Below are positions 22,748-29,302 of a stretch of 29,302 bases of DNA, piece by piece. The translations under genes were made by a program, and so were the position numbers. The notes below the pieces were generated by a model, which saw only the letters and a program-made list of their open reading frames with translations, ran no database searches and was not told the origin of the DNA. The DNA lies in NCBI GenBank assembly GCA_004335835.1, contig RWJK01001275.1, positions 8,498-37,799 on the forward strand, given 5' to 3'. Source of the DNA: Scenedesmus sp. ARA3. Lineage: Eukaryota > Chlorophyta > Chlorophyceae > Sphaeropleales > Scenedesmaceae. Positions within the stretch are counted from its first letter, which is position 1. Each line of letters starts with the position of its first letter.

Positions 22748-22867
22748 GCAGGTGAAGCGGTGTATGTGGATGATGGGTTCATACCAGCAGATGAGGCAGC
22801 AGAGGATGCAGAGGGAGACGATGATGGGCTAGAAGAAGAGGATGAAGATGAGGGGGCAGGAGAATGA
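17804..22867 (+). CDS. SET: SET/NRP1-type nucleosome assembly protein (histone chaperone), 8 exons, 337 aa
   Basis: Exons: 17804-18007, 19026-19145, 19705-19779, 20032-20117, 20352-20433, 20793-20915, 21830-22037, 22752-22867 (1014 nt). All junctions are phase-consistent with GT-AG sites. It belongs to the NAP superfamily: SET/TAF-I and plant NRP1 bind histones H2A-H2B and H3-H4 and act in chromatin assembly. Visible signs are a basic PKRPRV near the N-terminus (likely nuclear signal), a long helix at about 50-100, SRIPGFW (100-106) with HP at 113-114, DFDDIKSGFRVKF (138-150), the hallmark KDDIWPDPLRWF (240-251), and an acidic tail from about 255. The start has MSEPKRPRVDEP directly after the ATG. 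Length fits the family. Introns are full of partial exon copies, and an in-frame acidic exon at 22168-22296 may be optional, giving 380 aa. Confidence 0.95.
18774..19025 (+). repeat. Two acceptor-side copies of SET exon 2
   Basis: A 126-bp unit made of intron end, CTTTGCAG and exon start precedes the real exon at 19026. The inner copy starts at 18900 and reads INDEASDRVLAVEQKFNKRR, then departs from the exon and meets a stop. The outer copy (from about 18774) is more diverged, with VLAVEHKCSKQR and no clean acceptor. Both end at the same exon point (GCGGCGCCAT) before jumping back to the intron. Confidence 0.9.
20507..20614 (+). repeat. Fragments of the SET exon 5 end
   Basis: CTGCCCGGCATGGTGAGCTGG, the last codons of exon 5 with its GTGAGC donor (20422-20442), is repeated at 20507-20527. 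A shorter relic, CAGTGGCTGCCCGCATGA, occurs at about 20599. They are donor-side copies in the following intron. Confidence 0.75.
20767..20786 (+). repeat. TG dinucleotide tract before the SET exon 6 acceptor
   Basis: About ten TG units end in TCTGCAG at the exon 6 acceptor (exon starts 20793), standing in for a pyrimidine tract. A similar TG-rich tract precedes the acceptor of the optional exon at 22168. Confidence 0.85.
21021..21216 (+). repeat. Two donor-side copies of SET exon 6
   Basis: The exon end CGTGGTTTGCGCCGCAGAGC TCGCTAGAAATG before GTGAGT (20915) recurs at 21021-21055 (GCCGAGCTCGCTAGAAAG, weaker GTGCGT) and at about 21150-21210 (with GGCAACATGTACAGCCTGTT and GTGAGC). Both lie in the intron after the full exon. 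Neither has a nearby acceptor. Confidence 0.85.
21289..21829 (+). repeat. Four acceptor-side copies of SET exon 7
   Basis: Acceptor plus about 72 nt of exon (GHDDVADAIKDDIWPDPLRWF type) starts at 21289, 21428, 21572 and 21691, before the full exon at 21830; spacings are 139, 144, 119 and 139 bp. Each has CAG before GGCCA(T/C)GATGA and a pyrimidine-rich CTCACTCTTTT stretch. None has a donor; after CCGCTGCG(C/T)TGGTTCAGCC they run into ATCACACTTTC. Splicing into copy 1 would reach a stop in the next acceptor (GGGCCATGA). Confidence 0.9.
22168..22296 (+). CDS. SET: Optional in-frame acidic exon of SET (43 codons)
   Basis: A second copy of the acidic part of exon 7, 129 nt long. It starts after GTGTGGTAG and ends at the same GCGCCG before GTGAGTTC. 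It begins and ends in phase 1, exactly fitting between exon 7 and exon 8, and would add PMALFGLEGEDDGAGGEEDG and the following acidic run. The intron sequence after it is also duplicated (period about 259 bp). Inclusion is possible but not shown. Confidence 0.55.
22431..22751 (+). repeat. Three acceptor-side copies of SET exon 8 with CTG tracts
   Basis: TTGCAG followed by G(G/T)GA(G/A)GC(G/A)GTGTATGTGGAT and about 60 nt of exon 8 starts at 22431, 22556 and 22651 before the full exon at 22752. The copies read EAVYVDEEFIPADEAAA and variants, then ACTAACGCC or GCTGACGGC and a CTG tract leading straight into the next acceptor. They have no donor and are out of frame with each other if read through, so the three must be skipped to reach the stop at 22867. 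Confidence 0.9.
22499..22551 (+). repeat. Longest CTG microsatellite in SET
   Basis: About 17 pure CTG units directly before the TTGCAG acceptor of the second exon 8 copy. The CTG tract takes the place of a normal pyrimidine tract. Confidence 0.9.
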
Positions 22868-24202
22868 CAAGCCAACATACCAAATATGACATGACGTGAC
22901 ATGACTGTTATTATAGTTGTCATTGTGTCATTTGTTGGTGTGCTGCCAGCTTGCAGCACGGCATGGGTTTGCATGGGGAGTTGTGGTTGTATGGCCTGCA
23001 CATGCTGCTGCTGCTGCTGCATGCAGTGTCATTGACATTACATTTGTCCTTGACTTGACCACGACACGCGCTCGTTTTTGAGGTGCCAAAGACGTGTTAC
23101 TTTTGTGTCACTGACAGCTGACAGCGTCCGGCCAAGAGCTGGGCATGTTGTTGGTGTTCTCTCTCTTTTGTCGCTCACTTTTCAACATGTATGTGTGCAT
23201 GGGGCATGCTCTGCGAGGCGCTGATTTGTACCTGGGGCGTGCGTGTGCTGGCACGTCTAGTGCGGCTGTGGGGGTTTTATTGCGGTTCTAGCTTTTTCTT
23301 TGCACCTTTTCTTGGGGCAGGCCCTGCAGTGCTGCGTTGTACCTAGGGCGTGCGTGTGCTGGCGGATCTAGTGTGCTGTTAGTCGTGTGTTTGCTGTTGT
23401 TCCAGTCGGACCTGGGTCTATAACCAGGCCCAAGTGTATGGTGCTGCAGCGGCTTCTCTGCTGGCTGTGCGCAGCCACGGCACGTGCTTCTCTTCCCTAG
23501 GGCGTGCATGTGCCGGCGCATCTAGTGTGGTTTAGGGGTTTTCCCGTTGCAGCTAAGCAGAGATCTCAGCCACATCTGCTGCAGAAGGCGTTGTCCGGCA
23601 GGTACTGAAGTGCAAGCCGCATGCAACATCACAGCAGCAATCGGGCTTTTTGATCGCGGCCATTGGTGCGTGCAAGCAAATGCTATGTGGCTGCCTGCGG
23701 GTGCCATTGTGCAATGCCAAGCCAGCCAGACTCTGTGTGTGTTGCTGCTTCGTGGCTGCACAGTCTTTTTTTCTTGCGTTTGCTGGTGTTGCAGCCGTAT
23801 CTGTGGCCTGCGGGTCCTGCTGCCAGTGGCCCGTTGAGCTGCGCACTTCAAGCCCGTTGGTGAAGTCAAAGTGACAGTAACCGCCATACACTTAGTTGAC
23901 TTTGTTACACCAGCAGGATGGCGCAGCCCTCTACTAGAGATCATCTCTACTAGTAGTAGCGGCCGCTAGTTGCCTGCCAAGCAAATACCAATCCACCCTA
24001 TCAGCAGCAGGTACACCTGTACACATGCATGTGCATGGAGCGTTTTCTCCGTAAGGAGCCAGGTCATTACCAGAAGCCGCCATCCGAAGTGTTACAGTTG
24101 CACATACCGTGCGTGTGCAAAGGCTTTGCAAGTCAGTTGGTGAAGTCGAAGTAACAGTAACCGCCATACACTTGGTTAATCATGACTTTGTTACACCAGC
24201 AG
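22868..24202. other. Region downstream of SET, no gene resolved
   Basis: Holds the SET 3' UTR, GT-rich DNA, and three related blocks with GGGCGTGCGTGTGCTGGC-type cores at 23229-23270, 23340-23378 and 23496-23535. No TGTAA signal was found within about 650 bp of the SET stop. Longest frames are overlapping on both strands and none shows a recognisable protein. Confidence 0.5.
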
Positions 24203-24300
24203 GATGGCTCAGCCCTCTACAAGAGGTGGTCGCTGGTAGTTGCCTGCCAAGCAAGTATCAACCTGCCAAAAAATTCGATCCGCCCTATCAGCAGCAGGTA
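23850..24300. repeat. Direct repeat pair of about 160 bp
   Basis: Copies at about 23850-24010 and 24121-24300 share GTTGGTGAAGTC, AACCGCCATACACTT, TTTGTTACACCAGCAGGATGG, AGTTGCCTGCCAAGCAA and TATCAGCAGCAGGTAC. On the plus strand the second copy has a possible exon (24203-24297, DGSALYKRWSLVVACQASIN..., with GTACGC donor). The first copy is broken by TAG after DGAALY because of an extra palindromic piece at 23935-23949. Neither copy is assigned. Confidence 0.7.
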
Positions 24301-24450
24301 CGCCCATACACATGCTCCATATGGAGCTAGGTCTGTGCTAGAAGCCGCCGTCTAGACTAGTGAGATCTCATTGACATTGCAACAATGCAATACAGTACAA
24401 TACAATACCTTGGGACTCAAACCTGCCTCAGGCACAAGCGCTGTGAGCCG

Positions 24451-24882
24451 CTACTCCTTTTCAAACACAGCCGCCATCTCGTCGTGCCGCGCAAGCATAT
24501 GCATGCAGCGCACCGCACAGCACATGTGCTGTACAGCACAAATGCGCAGAGTATGGCCTCTGCTAGCCGCCATCAAACAACTAGCCGCCATCTCGTCGTG
24601 CCGCGCAAGCATATGCATGCAGCGCACCACACAGCACATGTGCTGTACAGCACAAATGCGCAGAGTATGGCCTCTGCTAGCCGCCATCAAACAACTAGCC
24701 GCCATCTCGTCGTGCCGTGCAAGCATATGCATACAGCGCACCACACAGCACGGCACAGCACAAATGCGCAGAATATGGCCTCTGCTAGCCGCCATCAAAC
24801 AACTAGCCGCCATCTCGTTGTGCCACGCAAGCATGTGCATGCAGCGCGCTGCACAGTGCTGCTGCATGCGACAGATCAAATC
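24451..24882 (-). other. Open frame made of 38-aa (114-bp) repeats, coding strand unresolved
   Basis: Units starting near 24470, 24584, 24698 and 24806 (114, 114, 108 bp) are open in frame on both strands. On the minus strand an acceptor TTGCAG at 24883 opens 143 codons: DLICRMQQHCAARCMHMLAW, then repeats with CMHMLARHDEMAA, ending MAAVFEKE and TAG at 24451. This could be the last exon of a gene. The plus strand is also open (RHLVVPRKHMHAA units) and has a good GTAAGT donor at 24934. Bases alone do not decide. Confidence 0.35.
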
Positions 24883-25599
24883 CTGCAAGCAGTTTACTGC
24901 TATGCGTTGCTGATTGCTGTGTATGATCAGCTGGTAAGTTTTTGCTCCCATTGGTAACAGAAAAGCAGAGCACTACCATGCGCTGCTGGTTCGGCACAGC
25001 AAGCTCCTCAAATGCCATACATCATGAATCCTGAAAGCAGAGTTTTACTATGCGCTGCTGGTCTGGCACAGCAGTTTACTCAAATGCCATACATACTACA
25101 TCCGATAAGCAGCGCGTGAACGGCCAATCCTCTCACAGGATACTGCTGACAATGCAACACTATTTCATGTCGCAAAATGCCAGTTTGAGTCGCTGCTACT
25201 TTGCCAGTCTCAAACAAGTTCGGAGTACAGAAGGCAAACTGCAAAGCACTGGCCCAAAAAGGCAAGAATGATCAGGCACAGCCCAGCATGTGCTGCCGTG
25301 GCATGCGCTGCAGCTGAAAGCGGACGCTGGTTTCACATAGCAGGCTCCTCAAATGCCATACATATCCTTGCTTTTAGAAGCCAAAATGATCAGGCACAGC
25401 CCAGCAGTCGCTGCAGCTGCCAGCGCACGTGGCGTGGCATGCACGGAACATCTGGCAATGCAGGCGACACGAATCATAGTACGCCGCAGCAGTTTCAGAC
25501 AGCCCACCAGGTGCAGGCAAGCTGCCGGGTTCTCACGCTGGCGAGTGGGCTGCCATTAAGGCACAAAGTGCAGCAGCAAACAATACAGCCACAACTCCA

Positions 25600-25615
25600 T
25601 GATAACATGTTATCA
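25600..25615. repeat. 16-bp perfect palindrome
   Basis: TGATAACATGTTATCA is its own reverse complement. It lies in the convergent region between SET and the last membrane-protein gene, close to the TGTCATAACA repeats. Confidence 0.85.
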
Positions 25616-25671
25616 ACAGAACACGGCCTCACACTCAGACGCATGAGTTGGCAACTGACAACGCAGCCTAC

Positions 25672-25800
25672 CACAGTGTTACAACACCCCAACAATGTCA
25701 TAACAGCCAGAATGTAACAGGACCGCGACGCCCCAGAAGTGTCATAACAACCAACACACACATTGTTACAATGCCCAAAGTTGTCATAACACCCAGCATT
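25672..25800. repeat. TGTCATAACA-containing tandem blocks
   Basis: Three blocks read CCCCAACAATGTCATAACAG, CCCCAGAAGTGTCATAACAA and CCCAAAGTTGTCATAACACC, about 45 bp apart. Minus-strand TGTAA (plus TTACA) occurs at 25679-25683 and 25766-25770 and could be poly(A) signals of the membrane-protein gene, though about 600 nt after its stop. Related TGTCATAACA or TAACATGTTAT words recur in SET introns. Confidence 0.6.
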
Positions 25801-25904
25801 ATAAATGTTATGTAGCCCACTCTGTGTGTTGTTGGTAGTTGTTGCGTGGGTACTGACTACACCGAATAGAGTGAGTGATGTTGCATATGTACCGACCACA
25901 CTCA

Positions 25905-25957
25905 AAACGCCTGCAGAAACAGCGGCCGCAGCTGCCCTGCTGCACAGCACATCTGCA

Positions 25958-25999
<42 letters not shown>

Positions 26000-26035
26000 A
26001 AACTTTCATCAGAAACAGCGGCCGCAGCGGCCCTG

Positions 26036-26070
<35 letters not shown>

Positions 26071-26331
26071 CCCTGCTGCTGCTAAGCCTCCATGACAAAC
26101 AGTGGCCGCAGCGCCCCTGCTGCGTAACATGCCACCCGCCACGTCACCATGAGCACCACCCACCAGTGCAGCAGCCACCATCTGCTGCTGCTGCTGCTGC
26201 TGCTAAGCCTCCATGACAAACAGTGGCCGCAGCGGCCCTGCTGCATAGCATGCCACCCGCCACGCCACCATCAGCACCACCCACCAGTGCAGCAGCCAGG
26301 CTAACAAGTACCCACTGTCAACCAAGCTGTC

Positions 26332-26364
<33 letters not shown>

Positions 26365-26374
26365 GCTGCTGCTG
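25905..26374 (-). repeat. Four 3'-side copies of the last exon of the partial membrane-protein gene
   Basis: The end of the last exon (LHWWVVLMVTWRVACYAAGP to the stop at 26375) is repeated with stops at 26203, 26082 and 25998, and an upstream piece lies near 25905-25940. The first copy keeps SGYLLAWLLHWWVVLMVAWR and ends PLRPLFVMEA. Copies shorten with distance (171, 121, 84 bp). CTG tracts separate them, including one of about 13 units at 25958-26000. Confidence 0.8.
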
Positions 26375-26579
26375 CTAAGTTATGACAAACAGTGGCTGCA
26401 GCGGCCCTGCTGCGTAACAAGCAACCCGCCACGTCACCATCAGCACCACCCACCAGTGCAGCAGCCACGCCAGCAGGTACCCACTGTGAACTAAGCTGTC
26501 ACTGTCGCTGCGCAGGCGACCAAGCAGGGCTTGATCTGAGCCTCGCGGCTGCTGCCGGCGGCATGCGGAGGGCATCTGT

Positions 26580-26612
<33 letters not shown>

Positions 26613-28771
26613 TGAGTGGGAAGGGGTGAGGCAGCAGGCGACGATGTAACTGCCGTGCTTGGCAAAACACAGCTGTGCGTCCGGCGGCTACTCATGTATG
26701 TTATGCTCAAGTGTCATATGACAAAGCTAACATGCAATGTAACACAGCAAAGTAACAAAGTAACAAAGTGGACGCTCACCTGCAGCAGGCGCAGCCATGC
26801 TTCAAACCCTGCCAGCAGCTTATCGGCTGCTTTGCTGCATATGCTGCCGCAGCTGCTTATGTCACGCTGCTGCTGCTGCTGCTGCTCCGCTGCTGCTGCT
26901 GCCGCTGCTGCTTGGTCGCTTTTGCTTGGCAGCAGCAGCAGCGTGGGTAGAAGCCACCCCAGGATCATCCAGCAGAACAGCACAAAGGCCGCACGCTCTG
27001 AGTAGTCATCTGCATTGCAATTTGCACGCAAGATTGCACACATAAAAAAAATTACGGCGAAAATGTGTACAGCAACATCTAGTATGTGTTTCAGCCTGTT
27101 CTTCATTTCATTAAAACCTTTGGTTCGAATATACTTATTCAAGAAAGTTTGCAAAACATTTGTTCAGTGCAGCAGCCACCCCAGGGTCATCCAGCAGAAG
27201 AGCACAAAGGCCGCACACTCTGAGTAGTCATCTGCATCACAAAAAGTTGCACACATATATTACGACGAAGGGCGTACAGCAACATGTAGTATGTGTTTCA
27301 GCCATTTCTTTAAGTCAATACAACTTTGGATAATATATAATTCATTTAGGAAATCCTGCAGAACTTTTGTTCAGTGCAGCAACCACCCCAGGGTCATCCA
27401 GCAGAACAGCACAAAGGCCGCACGCTCTGAGTAGTCATCTGCGTCCCAAAAATACACACAGAAGTCACTGCGAAGAGCTTACAGCAACATGTAGTATGTG
27501 TGTCAGCCAGTGTTCAGTATGATACCATTCTTTAATGATGTACATTTGGGGATAGTCTGCAGAACTTTTGTTCAGTGCAGCAGCCACCCCAGGGTCATCC
27601 AGCAGAAGAGCACAAAGGCCGCACGCTCTGAGTAGTCATCTGCGTCGCAGATAATTGCACATATATATTACGGCGAAGGGCGTACAGCAACATGTAGTAT
27701 GTGTTTCAGCCATTTCTTCAAGTCAATACAACTTTGGATAATATATAATTACTTAGAAAATCCTGTAGAACTTTTGTTCAATGCAGCAGCCACCCCAGAG
27801 TCATCCGGCAGAAGAGCACAAAGGCCGCACGCTCCGAGTGGTCATCTGCATATGAGATACACAGAAAGGTGTGGCGTTGAGCTTTTCATTACATCAAGCT
27901 TGTCTAGACATATCAGCACCTTTCAATTTCAACCACCTGCACCGCACCTCTGGCACCTGCACCGACACGTTCAGCATGAAGAGCATCGAGCCACAAGCCG
28001 TGACAGTATGAACCCCTAACTGACCTAAGACCGAACTAAACCCAAAATTTCACCCTACATGCACAGCATTCATACCCACCTGCTGGCAGCTGCACTGACA
28101 CGTTCAGCATGAACAGCATTGAGCCGCAAGCCGTGACAGTATGAACCCCGAACTGATCTAAGACCCAACTAAACCCAACCCTAAAACCCTACAGGCACAG
28201 CGTTTGAAACCCACCTGCTGGCAGCTGCACGGACACGTTCAGCATGAAGAGCATCGAGCCACATGCCATGACAGTATGAACCCTGACCTGATCTAAGACC
28301 TAAGACCCAAATAAACACAAACTGAAAACCCTACAGGCACAGCATTTGAAACCCACCTGCTGGCAGCTGCACGAACACGTTCAGCATGAAGAGCATCGAG
28401 CCACAAGCCGTGACAGTATGAACCCTGACCTGATCTAAGACCTAAGACCCAAATAAACACAAACTGAAAACCCTACAGGCACAGCATTTGTACCCACCTG
28501 CTGGCAGCTGCACTGACACGTTCAGCATGAACAGCATCGAGCCACATGCCATGCTGGTGTGGTGGCTAAACCCCACCTAAGCCCATATAAACCAGCACCT
28601 AAACCACATAAAGCTAAACCACACAACGCTAAACCACCACCTGAACCGCACCTGCTGGCACCTGCACGGACACGTTCAGCATGAACAGCATCGAGCCGCA
28701 AGCCATGATGGTGTGGATGCCTTTTGCTGCTGACTGCAGCTCCATACTCGTCAACAACTGCATGTGCAATC

Positions 28772-28803
<32 letters not shown>

Positions 28804-29076
28804 TACCCACTTTACAAACGCAGGGACCATGCATGATAGTGGCTGCCAAGTATCAGCACCAGCAAACTGCTTCCGCAGATACGGGCTGCTGCACTTTCAA
28901 AGGCTTCGGCTTGCACTGCTGCTGCTGCTGCTGCTGCCGCCGCTGCTGCTATCGCATCCCAGCTTGGATGCATATGCAAGGCTATTCTGTACTATGTGTA
29001 CCTGGGTGTTGACTATGGGTATTTGGGTGGTGGGGCAGGATTGGGGCTCTTGCAGTGAACAGGCTAAGCCGTGCAG

Positions 29077-29110
<34 letters not shown>

Positions 29111-29113
29111 TCA

Positions 29114-29150
<37 letters not shown>

Positions 29151-29302
29151 TCCTCACCTTGCTGTGGCAGTACGGATGCAGACCGTATCGGATGAAGATG
29201 GCAATGTTGACGGTTTGCAGCAGCAGGTGCAGCCGGAAGGGCACCCGGAAGCCTAGACTGGTGAAGGTCAGCAGCGCAATGCGGATGGCTGCAGCAGCAG
29301 CA
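26375..29302 (-). CDS. Multi-pass membrane protein, C-terminal four exons (5' end outside window)
   Basis: Exons in order: about 29302 (or 29288)-29158, 28757-28652, 27009-26780, 26575-26375, with agreeing phases (0; 1; 0; stop TAG). The reading is FTSLGFRVPFRLHLLLQTVN...YGLHPYCHSK, then LLTSMELQSAAKGIHTIMAC GSMLFMLNVSV, then DDYSERAAFVLFCWMILGWL LPTLLLLPSK with an Ala/Gln run and KAADKLLAGFEAWLRLLQ, then a basic stretch and SGYLLAWLLHWWVVLMVTWR to the C-terminus. At least four hydrophobic segments are visible. A CTG tract and CTGCAG at 29289-29302 may be the acceptor of the first exon, or the exon may run on. The TM2-like part (RVP...Q...N...R) loosely resembles that of the seven-TM gene at 8.5-16.2 kb, so a shared family is possible. 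I do not recognise the family. Confidence 0.7.
27010..27845 (-). repeat. Four acceptor-side copies of the DDYSERAAF exon
   Basis: GCAG followed by ATGACTACTCAGAGCGTGCG-type sequence starts at 27231, 27438, 27639 and 27845 ahead of the real exon at 27009 (periods 201-222 bp). Each reads DDYSERAAFVLFCWMTLGWL L(L)H and then stops (CACTGAACAAAAG). The exon part shared is about 70 nt; the copied intron has ACAGCAACATGTAGTATGTG. The outermost copy has CCACTCGGAG (DDHSER). Confidence 0.9.
27942..28651 (-). repeat. Five donor-side copies of the CGSMLFMLNVSVQ exon
   Basis: The end of the exon 28757-28652 (ACGSMLFMLNVSVQVPA before GTGCGG) is repeated with donors at 28492, 28351, 28209, 28074 and 27942, periods about 130-155 bp. 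Four copies have CAGCTGCCAGCAG before GTGGGT. The amino-acid core SMLFMLNVSVQ is kept in nearly all, with NVFVQ in one. The copied intron contains AACCCTAAAACCCTACAGG-like words. Confidence 0.9.
28770..28801. repeat. CAG/CTG microsatellite before the 28757 exon
   Basis: About ten units, reading CTG on the minus strand, located just upstream of the acceptor of the exon starting at 28757. Confidence 0.85.
29071..29150. repeat. Two adjacent CTG microsatellites
   Basis: About 12 and 11 CTG units on the plus strand, separated by CCTCACCTTG. The separator is a copy of the exon end and donor CAAGGTGAGG found at 29153-29162, so even this short piece shows donor-side duplication of the membrane-protein exon. 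Confidence 0.85.

Larger units (their letters stand above)
24883..25904. other. Non-resolved stretch with copied TCAAATGCCATACAT blocks
   Basis: CTCAAATGCCATACAT recurs at about 25009, 25079 and 25347, each with a CGCTG(C)TGG...CACA(G/T)AGCA lead. GCACAGCCCAGCA occurs twice (25276, 25393). These look like the same kind of partial tandem copies seen in the genes, but I could not place them in a gene model. A plus-strand reading would need an intron of only 27 bp (24934-24960), which is too short to trust. Confidence 0.4.

Noticed and set aside
21901..22867. Acidic low-complexity frames as a separate nucleolin-like gene
   Set aside because: The acidic run follows the DDIWPDPLRWF exon without a break and is the normal tail of a SET/NAP protein.
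24203..25126. A plus-strand gene from exon-like pieces at 24203-24297, 24875-24933 and 24961-25126
   Set aside because: Phases do not agree between the pieces and one intron would be only 27 bp; kept only as unresolved sequence.
28170..28480. CCCTAAAACCCTA telomere-like words, also GGATTAGGGTTTT near 15549
   Set aside because: Only one or two units occur at a time, inside copied intron sequence, with no telomere array.
1..29302. Transposons, insertion sequences or viral insertions
   Set aside because: No transposase, reverse transcriptase, integrase or capsid-like reading was found, and the repeats are local tandem copies of host exons.

Overview
The window looks like nuclear DNA of a green alga, most likely a chlorophyte of the Chlamydomonas/Scenedesmus type. 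The reasons are genes split into many short exons with GTGAG/GTGCG donors, very dense CTG/CAG tracts that give Ala, Gln and Ser runs where they are coding, a TGTAA-type poly(A) candidate, and a plant/animal-type SET histone chaperone. No bacterial-type genes, rRNA, tRNA, CRISPR array or transposase was seen. Species placement is inference.

Four multi-exon genes can be built by eye with splice phases that agree at every junction. (1) Minus strand, 5620 to 453: 6 exons, 701 aa, a Cys/His-rich RING-like N-terminus followed by a Lys/Ala-rich linker and a long Gln/Ala/Ser-rich tail. (2) Minus strand, 16250 (or 16277) to 8481: 8 exons, 476 aa, about seven membrane segments and a Gly/Ser/Ala-rich tail. 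(3) Plus strand, 17804 to 22867: 8 exons, 337 aa, a SET/NRP1-type nucleosome assembly protein; this is the only gene I recognise with confidence. (4) Minus strand, from beyond 29302 to 26375: the last four exons of another multi-pass membrane protein. A candidate first exon at 17520-17393 (minus) lies head to head with SET, 283 bp away.

The striking feature is shared by all four genes on both strands: most exons are flanked by partial tandem copies of themselves. Upstream copies carry the 3' splice site plus the first part of the exon. Downstream copies carry the last part of the exon plus the 5' splice site. Periods run from about 80 to 560 bp. The best case is exon 5 of the seven-TM gene, with four acceptor-side copies before it and three donor-side copies after it. 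Some copies are full, symmetric and in frame (exon 4 of gene 1, an acidic exon of SET, the exon 6 array of gene 2) and could be optional protein modules; most look like decoys that must be skipped. The copies differ by many substitutions, so a simple assembly error is unlikely. Many acceptors sit directly after CTG or TG microsatellites.

The stretches between genes (5621-7900, 16278-17392, 22868-25900) hold tandem repeats, palindromes and some unresolved exon-like pieces, but no gene that I can defend.
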